Below are positions 7,201-14,759 of a DNA stretch of 39,605 bases, piece after piece. The stretch covers positions 1-39,605 of the forward strand of contig DYKY01000009.1 in NCBI GenBank assembly GCA_020722365.1. Direction: 5' to 3'. Position numbers and translations under genes: made by a program. The notes below the pieces were generated by a model. It had not been told where the DNA came from. It saw nothing but the letters and a program-made list of their open reading frames with translations, and made no database searches. Numbering within the stretch: position 1 is the first letter of the stretch; every line of letters starts with the position of its first letter. Source of the DNA: Thermoflexus sp. GTDB taxonomy: Bacteria; Chloroflexota; Anaerolineae; B4-G1; SLSP01.

Positions 7201-9248
7201 GACGCATACGCCCGGTTACTGGACAGCACGATGTAATCAGCTTCATCCAACCATTGGAATAGCGCCGTGCGTTTCTCCAAGGTGTCGTTGTCGTAGATAT
7301 GCATTAGCCCATCAGGCATGCTGGAAGGAGAAGACAGGCCACGATACCAGTTCCCGTAGGCGTCCTTGCCGTCAATTCGCTGCGGCAGCGTATCATCCCA
7401 ATGTTCGTTGGCGATGACCGATGTTTGCAGCCGGATCATCTCGCCTTCCAGCAAGGTGATGCCGAGGTAAACTTGTTTGCCTGCCTCCAATGCAATCGGT
7501 TCAGGCAGTGCGGCCTCGACAGTGTGTGCTCCAATCGTCAGAATGGTGAAGTTGACCGTCGTCTCGGCCAGCACATTTGTCCCATCAGGGTCGGTCGTCA
7601 GCGCCAGACGCAAGCGTCGTTCGCCGATTTTCTCCGGTGCAGAGACCTTGTTGAGCGTGAGATGCGTCACAACACTGTCGGTCTCTGGAATGAACGGTGT
7701 GAAACTCGACGGGATATAGGCGCTCAGAATTGTGCCGGGCTGGACAGGAATCTGGATCTTGACGCCGCTTTCTGCATGCGCCGTTGCTGCTGTGGGGATG
7801 TTGTTGAACATCCAGCGCGAGGCTTCGACGCGGGTCAACGAGTGGTTGTAGATCTGGAGGAATGTCAGTCCCCACGTCACCGTCCCTACAAAGACTACGC
7901 CTGGTAAAATGAGCAGCAGACCACGCACGATTTTACGCCAGAGAAGTGCAGGTCGTGCCCATCCCCATGCCCATCGCGCTCCGCGCACCACCATCCACGC
8001 GCCGAAGACGGTGAATACGGGATACACGGGCAGTAGATAACGCATCGACTTGACCCATAGTGTGCCCTGATACAGAAAGAAAATTGTCCCCCATACCCAC
8101 AACAACAAATGTTGCCATTCACGCTTACGCACAAGCTGCCAGAACATCACGCCCCACCCTACCCAGGCAGCAATACCGAGCGGTAATCCCATGCCCCAGA
8201 ACACCATATTGAGCCACGGGAAAACAATAGGCGCGCGCTCTGTCCACTGGTGCCCAAAGGGAGCATCGCGCAGGCCACTCGCCATATCCTGTGCAGACTT
8301 CATGGTATTCATCCATGAAGGATTGATACGCACATCTAAGAAGCCAGGGCCGGTAAAGGCATACGGCTGTGCGATGCGGAACGCGAGCGCTGCCAGTATA
8401 CCGGAAAGGACCACCGCGACGATTGGCGCGGGCCGGAGCGCAAATCGGTAGCGCGCGGTTCCCTCTGTGGAGGCATCATCGGACGATTCGCAGTGTAGCA
8501 ATGCCGCCAACCCGACGATGCCGGCCAGCGGCCACACGCTGATCTTCGACGCTACAGCCAAACCGGTCGCAAAGCCTGCCGGTAAAAGCAACCAGGGGCG
8601 CCGATAGCGCACGGCATACACGGCGCAGCACAACGTCCAGGCGACAAAGACCGTGGCGAAACTGTCCACAACGAAGAAGTGCGCGTGCTGGATCGGTAAA
8701 ACGGCGAAAGCATACAACGCGGCGGCAAGCAATGCGGTTTTGTTGCCGTACAACGCTCGCGCGAGCATCGCCAGGGCAACGAGGGTCGCCAAATCAGCCA
8801 GCGCCGACAACGCACGTCCGACAAAGTGGATACCGCCATAACCGGTATAGTGTCCTGCATAACACGAGCCGGAGGTATCGAGTCGTATCCCGCGCAACAC
8901 CACACCAAACAGATTGGGAGGCGTAAGACACGCTTGATCCATCCAGCCTGCCACAGCCCGCGTCACAAAGAGTGGCAATGTGCCGTAGACGTAACCGGCA
9001 TAGCCTCTGTTTTCTGGATTCAAGGGCGATTCAGCGGTATTCCAATACTGGGAAAGATTCTCGGGGAACTGCAAGGCACTGACAACCATCGTGAGATAGC
9101 GTTCGTCGGGATGGAGATGTGTCCCCTCGTCCCAATCAATGTTGTAAGTGCGCACCCACCCTGCAACGAGCAGGATCGCTATCAGCAGTAACATAAACAA
9201 ACCGCGCGGCGATGCGCGGTTTGACTTGGAGGTCAGTTGGGTACTCAT
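4233..9248 (-). CDS. Giant polytopic DUF2298 (Chlor_Arch_YYY) protein fused to a GT-C-like half
   Basis: 1671 residues and many transmembrane helices in two blocks. The N-terminal block (about 15-460) resembles GT-C (ArnT/PMT-type) glycosyltransferases: after the first helix, WDEGTHLHPDER carries the acidic D-E residues expected in the first outer loop. An outside beta-rich region follows (about 480-820). The second block (about 870-1560) begins with a DUF2298 signature region (HPVSGGEKPMDFAYLNAV, then YDPWFAGGTMNYYYFG near 985-1015). A short extracytoplasmic tail ends the protein. DUF2298 proteins are typical of Chloroflexota and archaea; the substrate is unknown, and lipid-linked sugar transfer to a surface polymer or protein is a guess. 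GAGTGAGA precedes the ATG by 5 nt. It converges with the methyltransferase gene, 30 nt apart. Confidence 0.9.
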   Translation of the reverse strand: MSTQLTSKSNRASPRGLFMLLLIAILLVAGWVRTYNIDWDEGTHLHPDERYLTMVVSALQFPENLSQYWNTAESPLNPENRGYAGYVYGTLPLFVTRAVAGWMDQACLTPPNLFGVVLRGIRLDTSGSCYAGHYTGYGGIHFVGRALSALADLATLVALAMLARALYGNKTALLAAALYAFAVLPIQHAHFFVVDSFATVFVAWTLCCAVYAVRYRRPWLLLPAGFATGLAVASKISVWPLAGIVGLAALLHCESSDDASTEGTARYRFALRPAPIVAVVLSGILAALAFRIAQPYAFTGPGFLDVRINPSWMNTMKSAQDMASGLRDAPFGHQWTERAPIVFPWLNMVFWGMGLPLGIAAWVGWGVMFWQLVRKREWQHLLLWVWGTIFFLYQGTLWVKSMRYLLPVYPVFTVFGAWMVVRGARWAWGWARPALLWRKIVRGLLLILPGVVFVGTVTWGLTFLQIYNHSLTRVEASRWMFNNIPTAATAHAESGVKIQIPVQPGTILSAYIPSSFTPFIPETDSVVTHLTLNKVSAPEKIGERRLRLALTTDPDGTNVLAETTVNFTILTIGAHTVEAALPEPIALEAGKQVYLGITLLEGEMIRLQTSVIANEHWDDTLPQRIDGKDAYGNWYRGLSSPSSMPDGLMHIYDNDTLEKRTALFQWLDEADYIVLSSNRAYASIPRLPMRYPFTTAYYEALFNGSLGFELAAEFVSYPALGPCQFPDQEIPFTVPTPQYTNARPCQISFPPAEEAFSVYDHPTVLIFAKTDAYSRARAETMLPLSLLSDVRWMTPLQATRARDTKNLSLLMTPRMRADQESGGSWWRIFNRNALQNRSQILAVIVWWLFLTALGLLAFPWLYYAFPALRYRGYGLARVVGLLVWSYLAWLLSSIHLLPHTRLLLWAVFLLCAALAVGFVYKRQDAFRAFFREHWRDLLRLEIIFAVLYLGWTYVRFLNPALWHPVSGGEKPMDFAYLNAVIKSTWFPPYDPWFAGGTMNYYYFGFVMVGSLIKVLGIVPSVGYNLAVPTLFAMTGVGAYTIANNLAGGDRKRGHRAGVLGMLLVLILGNLGELRLLFLGFQEIGNIEFESLIPGYPAVVSALVGLWKVLIKGAALQFRPEWWYWNATRVIPFADGEVGAINEFPAFTFLYADLHAHMMALPLTQVALAIALQWGIGADAAPMSANKTWRDHLRRCIPHPLSTLVLAGLVAGALRATNTWDWPTYLGLMSVAAWLIFFNKPERKHPTVESDHEEADGAPGSGAPGPIFPYYKLLTPLLFFLLGELLFLPFTTNFAAAYSSFSPWKGSRTPFGIYLIMYGQFLFPLVVLAAVRGRTLLRHLWQERDESTLLALGMAILGMIVLGGALLLMGVPVAWIVIPLGMVAALMVIDPHSTPRERQLWMWVGTALALSLLVETYVLDGDIGRMNTVFKFYLQVWMLLGLSAAVAAERIIDYALRSYRADKASAVAGIPYFVSDGISVALAILLASAALYPALAIPAKTRDRWATQAPRTLDGMAYMNYAIQYESDARLPLEADYRVIRWLQDNVQGSPTIMEGQGAREYLWGGRISVYTGLPAVAAWRWHSVQQRMTMPGGTVEARQMDINYFYNTIDAESAMTILERYNVQYVILAPYERAYMMPEGLSKFDVMVKRGWLVPVYDDEYSTVYRVVGMP

Positions 9249-9435
9249 GAAATCTCACTCAAGAACAGAATTTCGCATAGCCATTATTTCTTTCAAAGAA
9301 ACTAAAGATTGTCAATTTCTCATTTCCGCTTATGACTACGCGAAATGCAAGGATTGCGAATCGAGTCTTCCGGCTCTACAAAGGCAGGCACACCCCGCAC
9401 TCGCGCGGCTGCGCCCCCATATGCACTTGCAAAAG

Positions 9436-10920
9436 CTACTGTGCGGCCACAACATAAGCCGGCATGTGCGTTGTAAGCCGCTCACATGCATCTGCCAGCG
9501 CATTGTTCGCAGCACTCGCAGCAGGAGAGGCATCAGCATCATACCGCGTCCCTGCCAAAATCTCGTCGAGGATTTGCGCCCCGGTTCGACCAGTTCCTGG
9601 GCTGATCGCAATTCGTAAGTCACGGCGGAAGGCGCGGGAAAGATCATCGCCGGTCACATTGGAGACCAACATCATCGCCCGCACGGCGTTGGCAATTGCG
9701 TAGCGCGACTCAATCCGCTCCAAGTCCTCGAAAAAGAAGGCGCAACTAACGAACATACGCTGCCGATACACCTGCGCCTCCAGCAAATCCAACAGACGGC
9801 GCTGCGCTGTCAACGTCAGATGCCCCAAGTGATATTCCGCCAAAAACTGCGGACCGGTGACCTGCCGCAACAACACGCGAATATAATCATCCCGTAGCCC
9901 CCACAGTGCAAGGCCCCACTGATGTATGATCTCGGCGTAAATTTCATCGATATCGCGCGACAGATTGTCTAAGGCACGTCGCAATGCCCCCTTCCACTGC
10001 CCGCAACCCGGTGTGCAATGACAGCCGGTAGCCCAGCGTCCCAGATCATGCGCACAGCTCCACGATGTATTCTCCACAATCTCGACATCAGTCTGCGGCG
10101 GATATTCGCGCAAATACCGCGCCAGCGTCGTGATATCGTAAGCGTCCGACGGGCCGGGTGTCGTCAACGCCTCCAACACTCGCACCCCGTGCTTTTGATG
10201 ATGCCCAAAGGTTTCCCCATCCGTAGCGATCAGCGTCAGCACGCCAGGCGCAGAACGAGACAGGTACTCGTTGATCAGTGAGTGGACGTGCTCCGGCTCC
10301 GGCATACTGAACGAGAAATAGTTCGAGAGATCGCGGTCGCGCACAAATACCGCGATAGAACGACCATGCGGCAATCGAACACGATACGGGCCGGCGCCGC
10401 GCGATAGATCGCCATGAACCTGTTCGCCAGAAAGGATGACAAAGGACAAACCCGCTTCGGCGACTGTTTCCAACGTCTCGTAATCGACCGCCATCTCCGG
10501 AAGCCAAATCCCGTCGGGCTGCACGCCGAAACGATGCGCGTAACTGGCAATCCCCCACCAGATTTGGCAACGCTTATCACGCCCGCGCGCCAACGGCAAG
10601 ATGGTATGGTGAACGGCTTGTGCTACACCATTGGGTATTCCATAACGCTGCCGGTGTTGATAGACCGCCCCCACTATCTGTTGGTAAGTCTCATGGACAT
10701 AGTCATCCATCCACCGCGCCAGGGTACCGCCCAGGTTGAAACTCATTCGCGCGAAATTACCCGCTGCCGCATTGGGCGCGTAACATTCCGCCGTCACTCT
10801 GTCGTTCCAGTTCGAAAACGGCGCAGCGGAAGGCTCAACACGATACTCGCCAGTGAAGGGGTCTTCCCGTGGCGGCTGATAGAAATGTCCATGTACACAT
10901 AAAAAAGGCTTCGATGTCAT
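9436..10920 (-). CDS. Glycoside hydrolase family 57 protein with DUF3536-type region
   Basis: 494 residues. GH57 conserved regions are visible: HGHFYQPPRE at 10-19, GIWLPE with candidate nucleophile E142, and ATDGETFGHH with candidate acid D234. A Cys-rich stretch (SWSCAHDLGRWATGCHCTPGC, about 287-307) is the mark of DUF3536 GH57 proteins. GH57 enzymes act on alpha-glucans (alpha-amylase, 4-alpha-glucanotransferase, branching enzyme). Many DUF3536 members are much longer, so this is a short form lacking a large C-terminal part. Start ATG has GTGAGGA 6 nt upstream. It follows glgA in the same direction, but a terminator lies between, suggesting separate control. A glycogen role (branching or debranching) is inferred from this proximity. 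The 187 nt between it and the next gene show nothing clear. Confidence 0.88.
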   Translation of the reverse strand: MTSKPFLCVHGHFYQPPREDPFTGEYRVEPSAAPFSNWNDRVTAECYAPNAAAGNFARMSFNLGGTLARWMDDYVHETYQQIVGAVYQHRQRYGIPNGVAQAVHHTILPLARGRDKRCQIWWGIASYAHRFGVQPDGIWLPEMAVDYETLETVAEAGLSFVILSGEQVHGDLSRGAGPYRVRLPHGRSIAVFVRDRDLSNYFSFSMPEPEHVHSLINEYLSRSAPGVLTLIATDGETFGHHQKHGVRVLEALTTPGPSDAYDITTLARYLREYPPQTDVEIVENTSWSCAHDLGRWATGCHCTPGCGQWKGALRRALDNLSRDIDEIYAEIIHQWGLALWGLRDDYIRVLLRQVTGPQFLAEYHLGHLTLTAQRRLLDLLEAQVYRQRMFVSCAFFFEDLERIESRYAIANAVRAMMLVSNVTGDDLSRAFRRDLRIAISPGTGRTGAQILDEILAGTRYDADASPAASAANNALADACERLTTHMPAYVVAAQ

Positions 10921-10960
10921 ACAGCGTCCTCACTTGACACGCTAAAATAACGCCCCACAT

Positions 10961-10996
10961 AAAAAGCGCACGGCCAACCGTGGTTAACCCTGCGCT
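10961..10996 (-). terminator. Intrinsic terminator downstream of glgA
   Basis: On the minus strand AGCGCA (10996-10991) pairs with TGCGCT (10970-10965). Inside lies a second stem in which GGTTAA pairs with TTGGCC by two G-U pairs. Five Ts follow. It lies 24 nt after the glgA stop and upstream of the GH57 start. Confidence 0.75.
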
Positions 10997-11020
10997 GCGC
11001 CAGACCAGGCTATTAGAGTC

Positions 11021-12469
11021 TCACGTGGCTCGATGCAGAGCCAACGCGCGTTGATAGAGATCGACATAAGCACGAGCAGAAGCATCCCAAGAGAAATCGC
11101 GTTCCATGGCGCGCCGTTGAATCCGCATCCAGCGCGATCTATTCTCGTAAGCGCGCAAAGCGCGCTCTATCGCTTCCAACAAAGCCGAAGCGGTATAGGC
11201 TTCGAAGGCAAATCCCACACCGCGGGCCGTATGGTGGTCTGCATCGACGACAGCATCCGCCAACCCACCCGCCATATGGACAACAGGCACCGCGCCATAG
11301 TGCATCGCCGACATCAGCCCAATACTGCTCGGTTCAGCGCGGCTTGGCGTAAGGAAAATGTCGACACTGGCATAAATACGCCGTGCCAGACGGTCGTCGA
11401 ACTTGATGAACGCACGCACGCTATTTGGGAAGCGGTCCTGCAAGTCCCGGAAACGAGCCTCATAGACCTCCTCGCCAGTTCCCAAAATCACAAACTGCAC
11501 GTCACGCTGCTGCAACAGGGTTTCAAACGCCGAGATGACCAGTTCCAACCCTTTAGTCTCGTCCAGCCGCGTCACCATGCCGAGCAGCGGCGTCCCCGAA
11601 CCGGCGGACAGTCGCGCCTCGCGCTGGAAAGCGATCTTGTTCACTGCCCGCATCTTCAACGTTTCACTATCGAAGGTCTGCGCAAGTGCTTCATCGGTCG
11701 CCGGATTCCACAGGTCCGTGTCAATGCCGCTCAAGATGCCAAAGATGCGATCACGCCGCTCGCGCAGTAATTCCGACAACGTTGCCCCCGCTCCACCATC
11801 AACGATCTCCCGCGCATACGTCGGGCTGAGCGTGCTAATGAGGTCGGCATGGGCCACGCCTTGCGCCATCCAGTTGACCTGCCCCGGCACTTCCCCTGAC
11901 AAATGGGGTAGTTTATCCATCTGAGCGAAGGTCAAGATCAAGCGACCGCAAATACCTTGATAAGCGAGGTTGTGAATCGTGAACAGTGTGGCGAGGTCAC
12001 GGAAAAATGGTTGCGAACGCCCATACACATCGAGCCATGCCAGAACGGGGGCTGTGTGCCAATCATTCGCGTGGATTACCTCAGGTTTCCAGTCCAGCAT
12101 CGTTAACATCGAAATTATGCCACGTGAGAAAAATGTAAAACGCTGCGGATCGTCGTTAAATCCGTAGACACGCTCGCGGTTGGAGAAATAATGATCGTTC
12201 CACAGCAGGTAAACCGGAACGTCATCCGCATTCGTCTCCAAGAGCAAGGCATGCTCCTCCCCTGATCCTATGGGTACGGCCAGTGAACCCGCCCGGCGGA
12301 AATTGTAACCTGTGCCCTGCAGCGCGCCATAGCGGGGAATGACCACGCGAACATCAACGCCCAGGCGACGCAAAGCCTTGGGAAGCGCTCCCGCGACGTC
12401 TGCCAATCCGCCCACCTTCGTAAAAGGCGTGGCTTCAGCAGCCAGGAAAAGCACCTTGACACCGTCCAT
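11021..12469 (-). CDS. glgA: Glycogen synthase (GT5)
   Basis: 482 residues, the usual bacterial GlgA size. It has the N-terminal sugar-nucleotide-binding signature K18-VGGL (KxGGL), ANDWHTAPVLAW, and the C-terminal SRAEPSSIGLMSAMHYGAVPVV, where the usual Cys after EP is Ser. GlgA transfers glucose from ADP-glucose to the non-reducing end of an alpha-1,4-glucan. GAGGTAAG precedes the ATG. Its promoter overlaps that of the divergent rocD. No glgB or glgC is present in the window; the GH57 gene downstream may supply the branching or trimming activity (inference). Confidence 0.95.
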   Translation of the reverse strand: MDGVKVLFLAAEATPFTKVGGLADVAGALPKALRRLGVDVRVVIPRYGALQGTGYNFRRAGSLAVPIGSGEEHALLLETNADDVPVYLLWNDHYFSNRERVYGFNDDPQRFTFFSRGIISMLTMLDWKPEVIHANDWHTAPVLAWLDVYGRSQPFFRDLATLFTIHNLAYQGICGRLILTFAQMDKLPHLSGEVPGQVNWMAQGVAHADLISTLSPTYAREIVDGGAGATLSELLRERRDRIFGILSGIDTDLWNPATDEALAQTFDSETLKMRAVNKIAFQREARLSAGSGTPLLGMVTRLDETKGLELVISAFETLLQQRDVQFVILGTGEEVYEARFRDLQDRFPNSVRAFIKFDDRLARRIYASVDIFLTPSRAEPSSIGLMSAMHYGAVPVVHMAGGLADAVVDADHHTARGVGFAFEAYTASALLEAIERALRAYENRSRWMRIQRRAMERDFSWDASARAYVDLYQRALALHRAT

Positions 12470-12527
12470 GTGATCTTACCTCATTGATTCGGCTATCACC
12501 CCACTGCACGAGGGTGTACGTACTCCT

Positions 12528-12555
12528 ATTATAGCCAACTTCATCGAAACGGCAA
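12528..12555 (-). promoter_or_regulatory. Promoter for glgA
   Basis: Minus strand: TTGCCG (12555-12550), 16-bp spacer, TATAAT (12533-12528). It lies about 60 nt before the glgA start and back-to-back with the rocD promoter, so the two genes could be co-regulated. Confidence 0.65.
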
Positions 12556-12559
12556 CGGA

Positions 12560-12568
12560 TGCTATAAT
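12560..12568 (+). promoter_or_regulatory. Extended -10 promoter for rocD
   Basis: TGCTATAAT, with no good -35. The transcript would carry a leader of about 130 nt formed largely by two tandem repeat families (12573-12620 and 12659-12687). Confidence 0.6.
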
Positions 12569-12572
12569 TCCA

Positions 12573-12620
12573 GTAGACGGTAGACGGTAAACAGTAGACG
12601 GAAAACGCGAGACGGTATAC
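12573..12620. repeat. Degenerate tandem repeat, GTAGACGGTAAACA family
   Basis: Units GTAGACGG, GTAGACGG, TAAACA, GTAGACGG and degenerate copies. The same family recurs inside the coding region at 28169-28203. Confidence 0.75.
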
Positions 12621-12658
12621 AGTGGATAAAAACGGGAGAGGGTCACACTATCAATAAC

Positions 12659-12687
12659 CTATCCGTTTCATTCGTTCAATCCGTTGA
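12659..12687. repeat. Tandem repeat, TCCGTT(T/C)ATTCGTTCAATCCGTTGAC family
   Basis: A 9-nt periodic repeat (ATCCGTTTC, ATTCGTTCA, ATCCGTTGA). Near-identical copies lie at 16661-16679 and 18408-18440. It ends 4 nt before the rocD ribosome-binding site. Confidence 0.8.
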
Positions 12688-12704
12688 CCAAAAGGAGCGT
12701 TTTT

Positions 12705-13907
12705 ATGAAAGCACGAGACTACATCGAATTGGAAAGGCAGTATGGCGCAACAAATTACAAACCCCTGGAAGTCGTTCTCACCCGCGGACAAGGGATCTGG
12801 GTGTGGGACGTGGAAGGCAAACGCTATCTGGATTTTCTCGCCTCCTACTCGGCGGTAAACCAGGGCCACTGTCACCCCAAAATCGCGGCAGTAGTGCACG
12901 AGCAACTCGATCGGCTGACACTCACCTCGCGGGCGTTCCACAATGACCAGTTGGGGCTGCTGTACAAAGACCTGTGCGAATTAACCAACTCGCACATGGT
13001 GTTGCCGATGAACAGCGGCGCGGAAGCCGTGGAGTCGTGCATCAAAGCCGTGCGCAAGTGGGGCTACCAGACCAAAGACATCCCCTATGGCAAAGCCGAA
13101 ATCATCGTCTGCGCCAACAACTTCCACGGGCGCACCATCACCATCGTCGGCTTCAGCACCGAGGAGCAATACCGCGACGGCTACGCGCCCTTTACGCCAG
13201 GGTTCGTCATCATTCCCTTCGGCGACGCGAAGGCGCTGGAAGCCGCGATCACGCCGAACACCGTCGCCTTTCTGGTCGAACCGATCCAGGGCGAGGCCGG
13301 CATCATCATCCCACCGGAAGGCTATCTGCGCGATGTGCGCCGCATCTGCACCGAACACGACATCGCCATGATCACCGATGAAATCCAGACCGGCCTGGGC
13401 CGCACCGGCAAATTGCTGGCCGAAGAGCACGAGGGCGTCGAGGCCGACCTGACGCTCATCGGCAAGGCGCTCTCCGGCGGCTTCTACCCGGTTTCGGCGG
13501 TGCTCTCAAACAAGGAAGTGCTCGGCGTGTTCCAGCCGGGCGATCACGGCAGCACCTTCGGCGGCAACCCTCTGGCCTGCGCAACCGCGCGTATGGCGCT
13601 CAAAGTCCTCATTGAAGAAGGCATGATCGAGAATTCGGCCACAATGGGGGCGTATCTGCTGGAACAATTGCGCCGCATCAACAGTCCATACGTCAAAGAA
13701 GTGCGCGGCAAGGGCCTGTTTATCGGCGTGGAGCTGCACCCGGAGGCCGGCGGCGCGCGGCGTTTCTGCGAGGCGCTAATGCAACGCGGTCTACTGTGCA
13801 AGGAAACCCATCAACACGTTATCCGCTTCGCGCCGCCATTGGTGATCCAAAAGGACGATATCGATTGGGCGCTGGAACACATCGAAGCGGTGCTGACCGG
13901 CATCTGA
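12705..13907 (+). CDS. rocD: Ornithine aminotransferase (class III PLP)
   Basis: 400 residues. Class III aminotransferase features: SGAEAVE for phosphate binding, the [13 protein letters not shown] Asp-Glu segment, Schiff-base lysine K254 in LIGKALSGG, and [13 protein letters not shown]. The start region ([19 protein letters not shown]) is typical of RocD/OAT, which converts ornithine and 2-oxoglutarate to glutamate semialdehyde and glutamate. Acetylornithine aminotransferase is the nearest alternative and less likely on the N-terminus. The ATG at 12705 has AAAAGGAG 7 nt upstream; an in-frame TTG at 12684 lies in the repeat and is rejected. Proline biosynthesis from ornithine is possible; no other arginine or proline genes are near. 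Confidence 0.92.
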   Translation: MKARDYIELERQYGATNYKPLEVVLTRGQGIWVWDVEGKRYLDFLASYSAVNQGHCHPKIAAVVHEQLDRLTLTSRAFHNDQLGLLYKDLCELTNSHMVLPMNSGAEAVESCIKAVRKWGYQTKDIPYGKAEIIVCANNFHGRTITIVGFSTEEQYRDGYAPFTPGFVIIPFGDAKALEAAITPNTVAFLVEPIQGEAGIIIPPEGYLRDVRRICTEHDIAMITDEIQTGLGRTGKLLAEEHEGVEADLTLIGKALSGGFYPVSAVLSNKEVLGVFQPGDHGSTFGGNPLACATARMALKVLIEEGMIENSATMGAYLLEQLRRINSPYVKEVRGKGLFIGVELHPEAGGARRFCEALMQRGLLCKETHQHVIRFAPPLVIQKDDIDWALEHIEAVLTGI

Positions 13908-13931
13908 AGGATTTGGATCTCATTCTATCAG

Positions 13932-13990
13932 CAGATTGAGCAGATGAAGCAGATTTTCTTCGCTGAGAAATAAAAAATCTGCTCAATCTG
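13932..13990. repeat. 14-bp inverted repeat downstream of rocD
   Basis: CAGATTGAGCAGAT (13932-13945) and its exact complement ATCTGCTCAATCTG (13977-13990), separated by 31 nt; a partial third unit (GAAGCAGATT) lies in between. There is no T-run after it. It could form a long stem that protects or ends the rocD transcript. Confidence 0.7.
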
Positions 13991-14073
13991 TGGCACGAGA
14001 CTTTCCAGTAGCGTATTCAGTGCGCGGCGGGCTGAACCCAGGGTAGCATAGTCAGTGGGATTGGGAACCATGG

Positions 14074-14114
14074 ATTCTCCATTCGCCGATTCACCCATTC
14101 GCTGATTCTCGATT
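14074..14114. repeat. Tandem repeat, ATTCGCC(G)ATTCACCC 9-nt family
   Basis: Units ATTCGCCG, ATTCACCC, ATTCGCTG and ATTCTCG. The same family is seen at 17475-17583 and 30408-30469. Confidence 0.75.
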
Positions 14115-14180
14115 CTAAGGCACGCATTTCAACAACGCATCGCGCAAACGGTTCTGTAAGGGCGGTGATAAAGATGGCAT
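14115..14180 (-). pseudogene. 21-codon remnant of an open frame with a strong ribosome-binding site
   Basis: Minus-strand ATG at 14180 is preceded by GCGAGGAG at 5-nt spacing, one of the best sites in the window. The frame stops after 21 codons (TAG at 14117-14115), directly where the 9-nt tandem repeat begins. This looks like the 5' end of a gene whose body was lost. The start lies 28 nt after the small protein at 14208-14402, so a former two-gene operon is plausible. I cannot identify the parent family from 21 residues; a genuine short peptide is the alternative. Confidence 0.35.
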
Positions 14181-14207
14181 AGTATCTCCTCGCAATCTCA
14201 AAGATAG

Positions 14208-14402
14208 TTAAAGAGCTGTTTCACCAAACTTCCCCGTCTCACTGATCCTGCGGAAAATTTCCACAAGAATCCCGCTCTCGATATCGGAAACGTCGACGCC
14301 ATAGACCTCGACAATCTTGTGATGATAGGCGTCGTTCGTCTCGTCGCCAGGAAAATCCCAAAGGCTGGAGAGGTCGGTGACCAAACAATCGTAATAATGC
14401 AT
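14208..14402 (-). CDS. Small acidic protein of unknown function
   Basis: 64 residues, rich in Asp and Glu, beginning MHYYDCLVTDLSSLWDF and ending GKFGETAL. No family is recognised. It has no strong ribosome-binding site, and the sequence before the ATG is a repeat-like AT-rich stretch. It may be the surviving first gene of an operon whose second gene is the remnant at 14115-14180. It could be a non-coding frame; protein-like composition (no rare runs, balanced hydrophobic content) is the only support. Confidence 0.4.
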   Translation of the reverse strand: MHYYDCLVTDLSSLWDFPGDETNDAYHHKIVEVYGVDVSDIESGILVEIFRRISETGKFGETAL

Positions 14403-14410
14403 ACCGAGGA

Positions 14411-14460
14411 TTTTCTCACTTTCTTACTTCTAATTTCTACTTTCTGATTTCCAATTTCCA
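14411..14460. repeat. Low-complexity repeat, TTTCTTACTTCTAATTTC family
   Basis: An 8-10 nt periodic pyrimidine-rich word (TTCTTAC, TTCTAAT, TTCTACT, TTCTGAT, TTCCAAT). It separates the small protein from the MoaD-like gene. A related word is at 37785-37812. Confidence 0.6.
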
Positions 14461-14469
14461 TGCTATGAT
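14461..14469 (+). promoter_or_regulatory. Extended -10 (TGCTATGAT) before the MoaD-like gene
   Basis: TG-C-TATGAT lies 31 nt before the ATG at 14501. There is no convincing -35. The spacing allows a short leader containing TTGAGG as ribosome-binding site. Confidence 0.5.
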
Positions 14470-14500
14470 GACGCCACTGACGTCAAATTGAGGTAACCCT

Positions 14501-14740
14501 ATGCAAGTCAATGTCAAACTGTTTGCGACGTTACAACGCTACAAACCGGACGTATTCGCCGGTGAAGTGTTTGCCGTCGAATTGCCCGAAGGGAGCACGC
14601 TCGCCGATCTCGTGGCGTATCTGGAAATCCGCGCGAATGAGGTGAAGACGATGTTCGTCAACGGACGGGCGCGCGCAGAACTGTATCGCTTGCAGGACGG
14701 CGACGAGGTCGGCATCTTCCCGCCGGTCGGCGGCGGATAG
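14501..14740 (+). CDS. MoaD/ThiS-family ubiquitin-like sulfur carrier
   Basis: 79 residues with the beta-grasp pattern of MoaD/ThiS: an N-terminal strand MQVNVKLFATL, LPEGSTLADLVAYL, VNGR, and the C-terminal GDEVGIFPPVGGG ending in the obligatory Gly-Gly that is adenylated and thiocarboxylated. MoaD carries sulfur for molybdopterin; ThiS for thiazole; stand-alone homologues serve tungsten cofactor or other sulfur transfer. No moaE, moeB or thi gene is next to it, so the pathway is open. TTGAGG lies 8 nt before the ATG. It converges with the DUF3592 gene. Confidence 0.85.
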   Translation: MQVNVKLFATLQRYKPDVFAGEVFAVELPEGSTLADLVAYLEIRANEVKTMFVNGRARAELYRLQDGDEVGIFPPVGGG

Positions 14741-14759
14741 TGCGTTCCTGCACGAGGCG

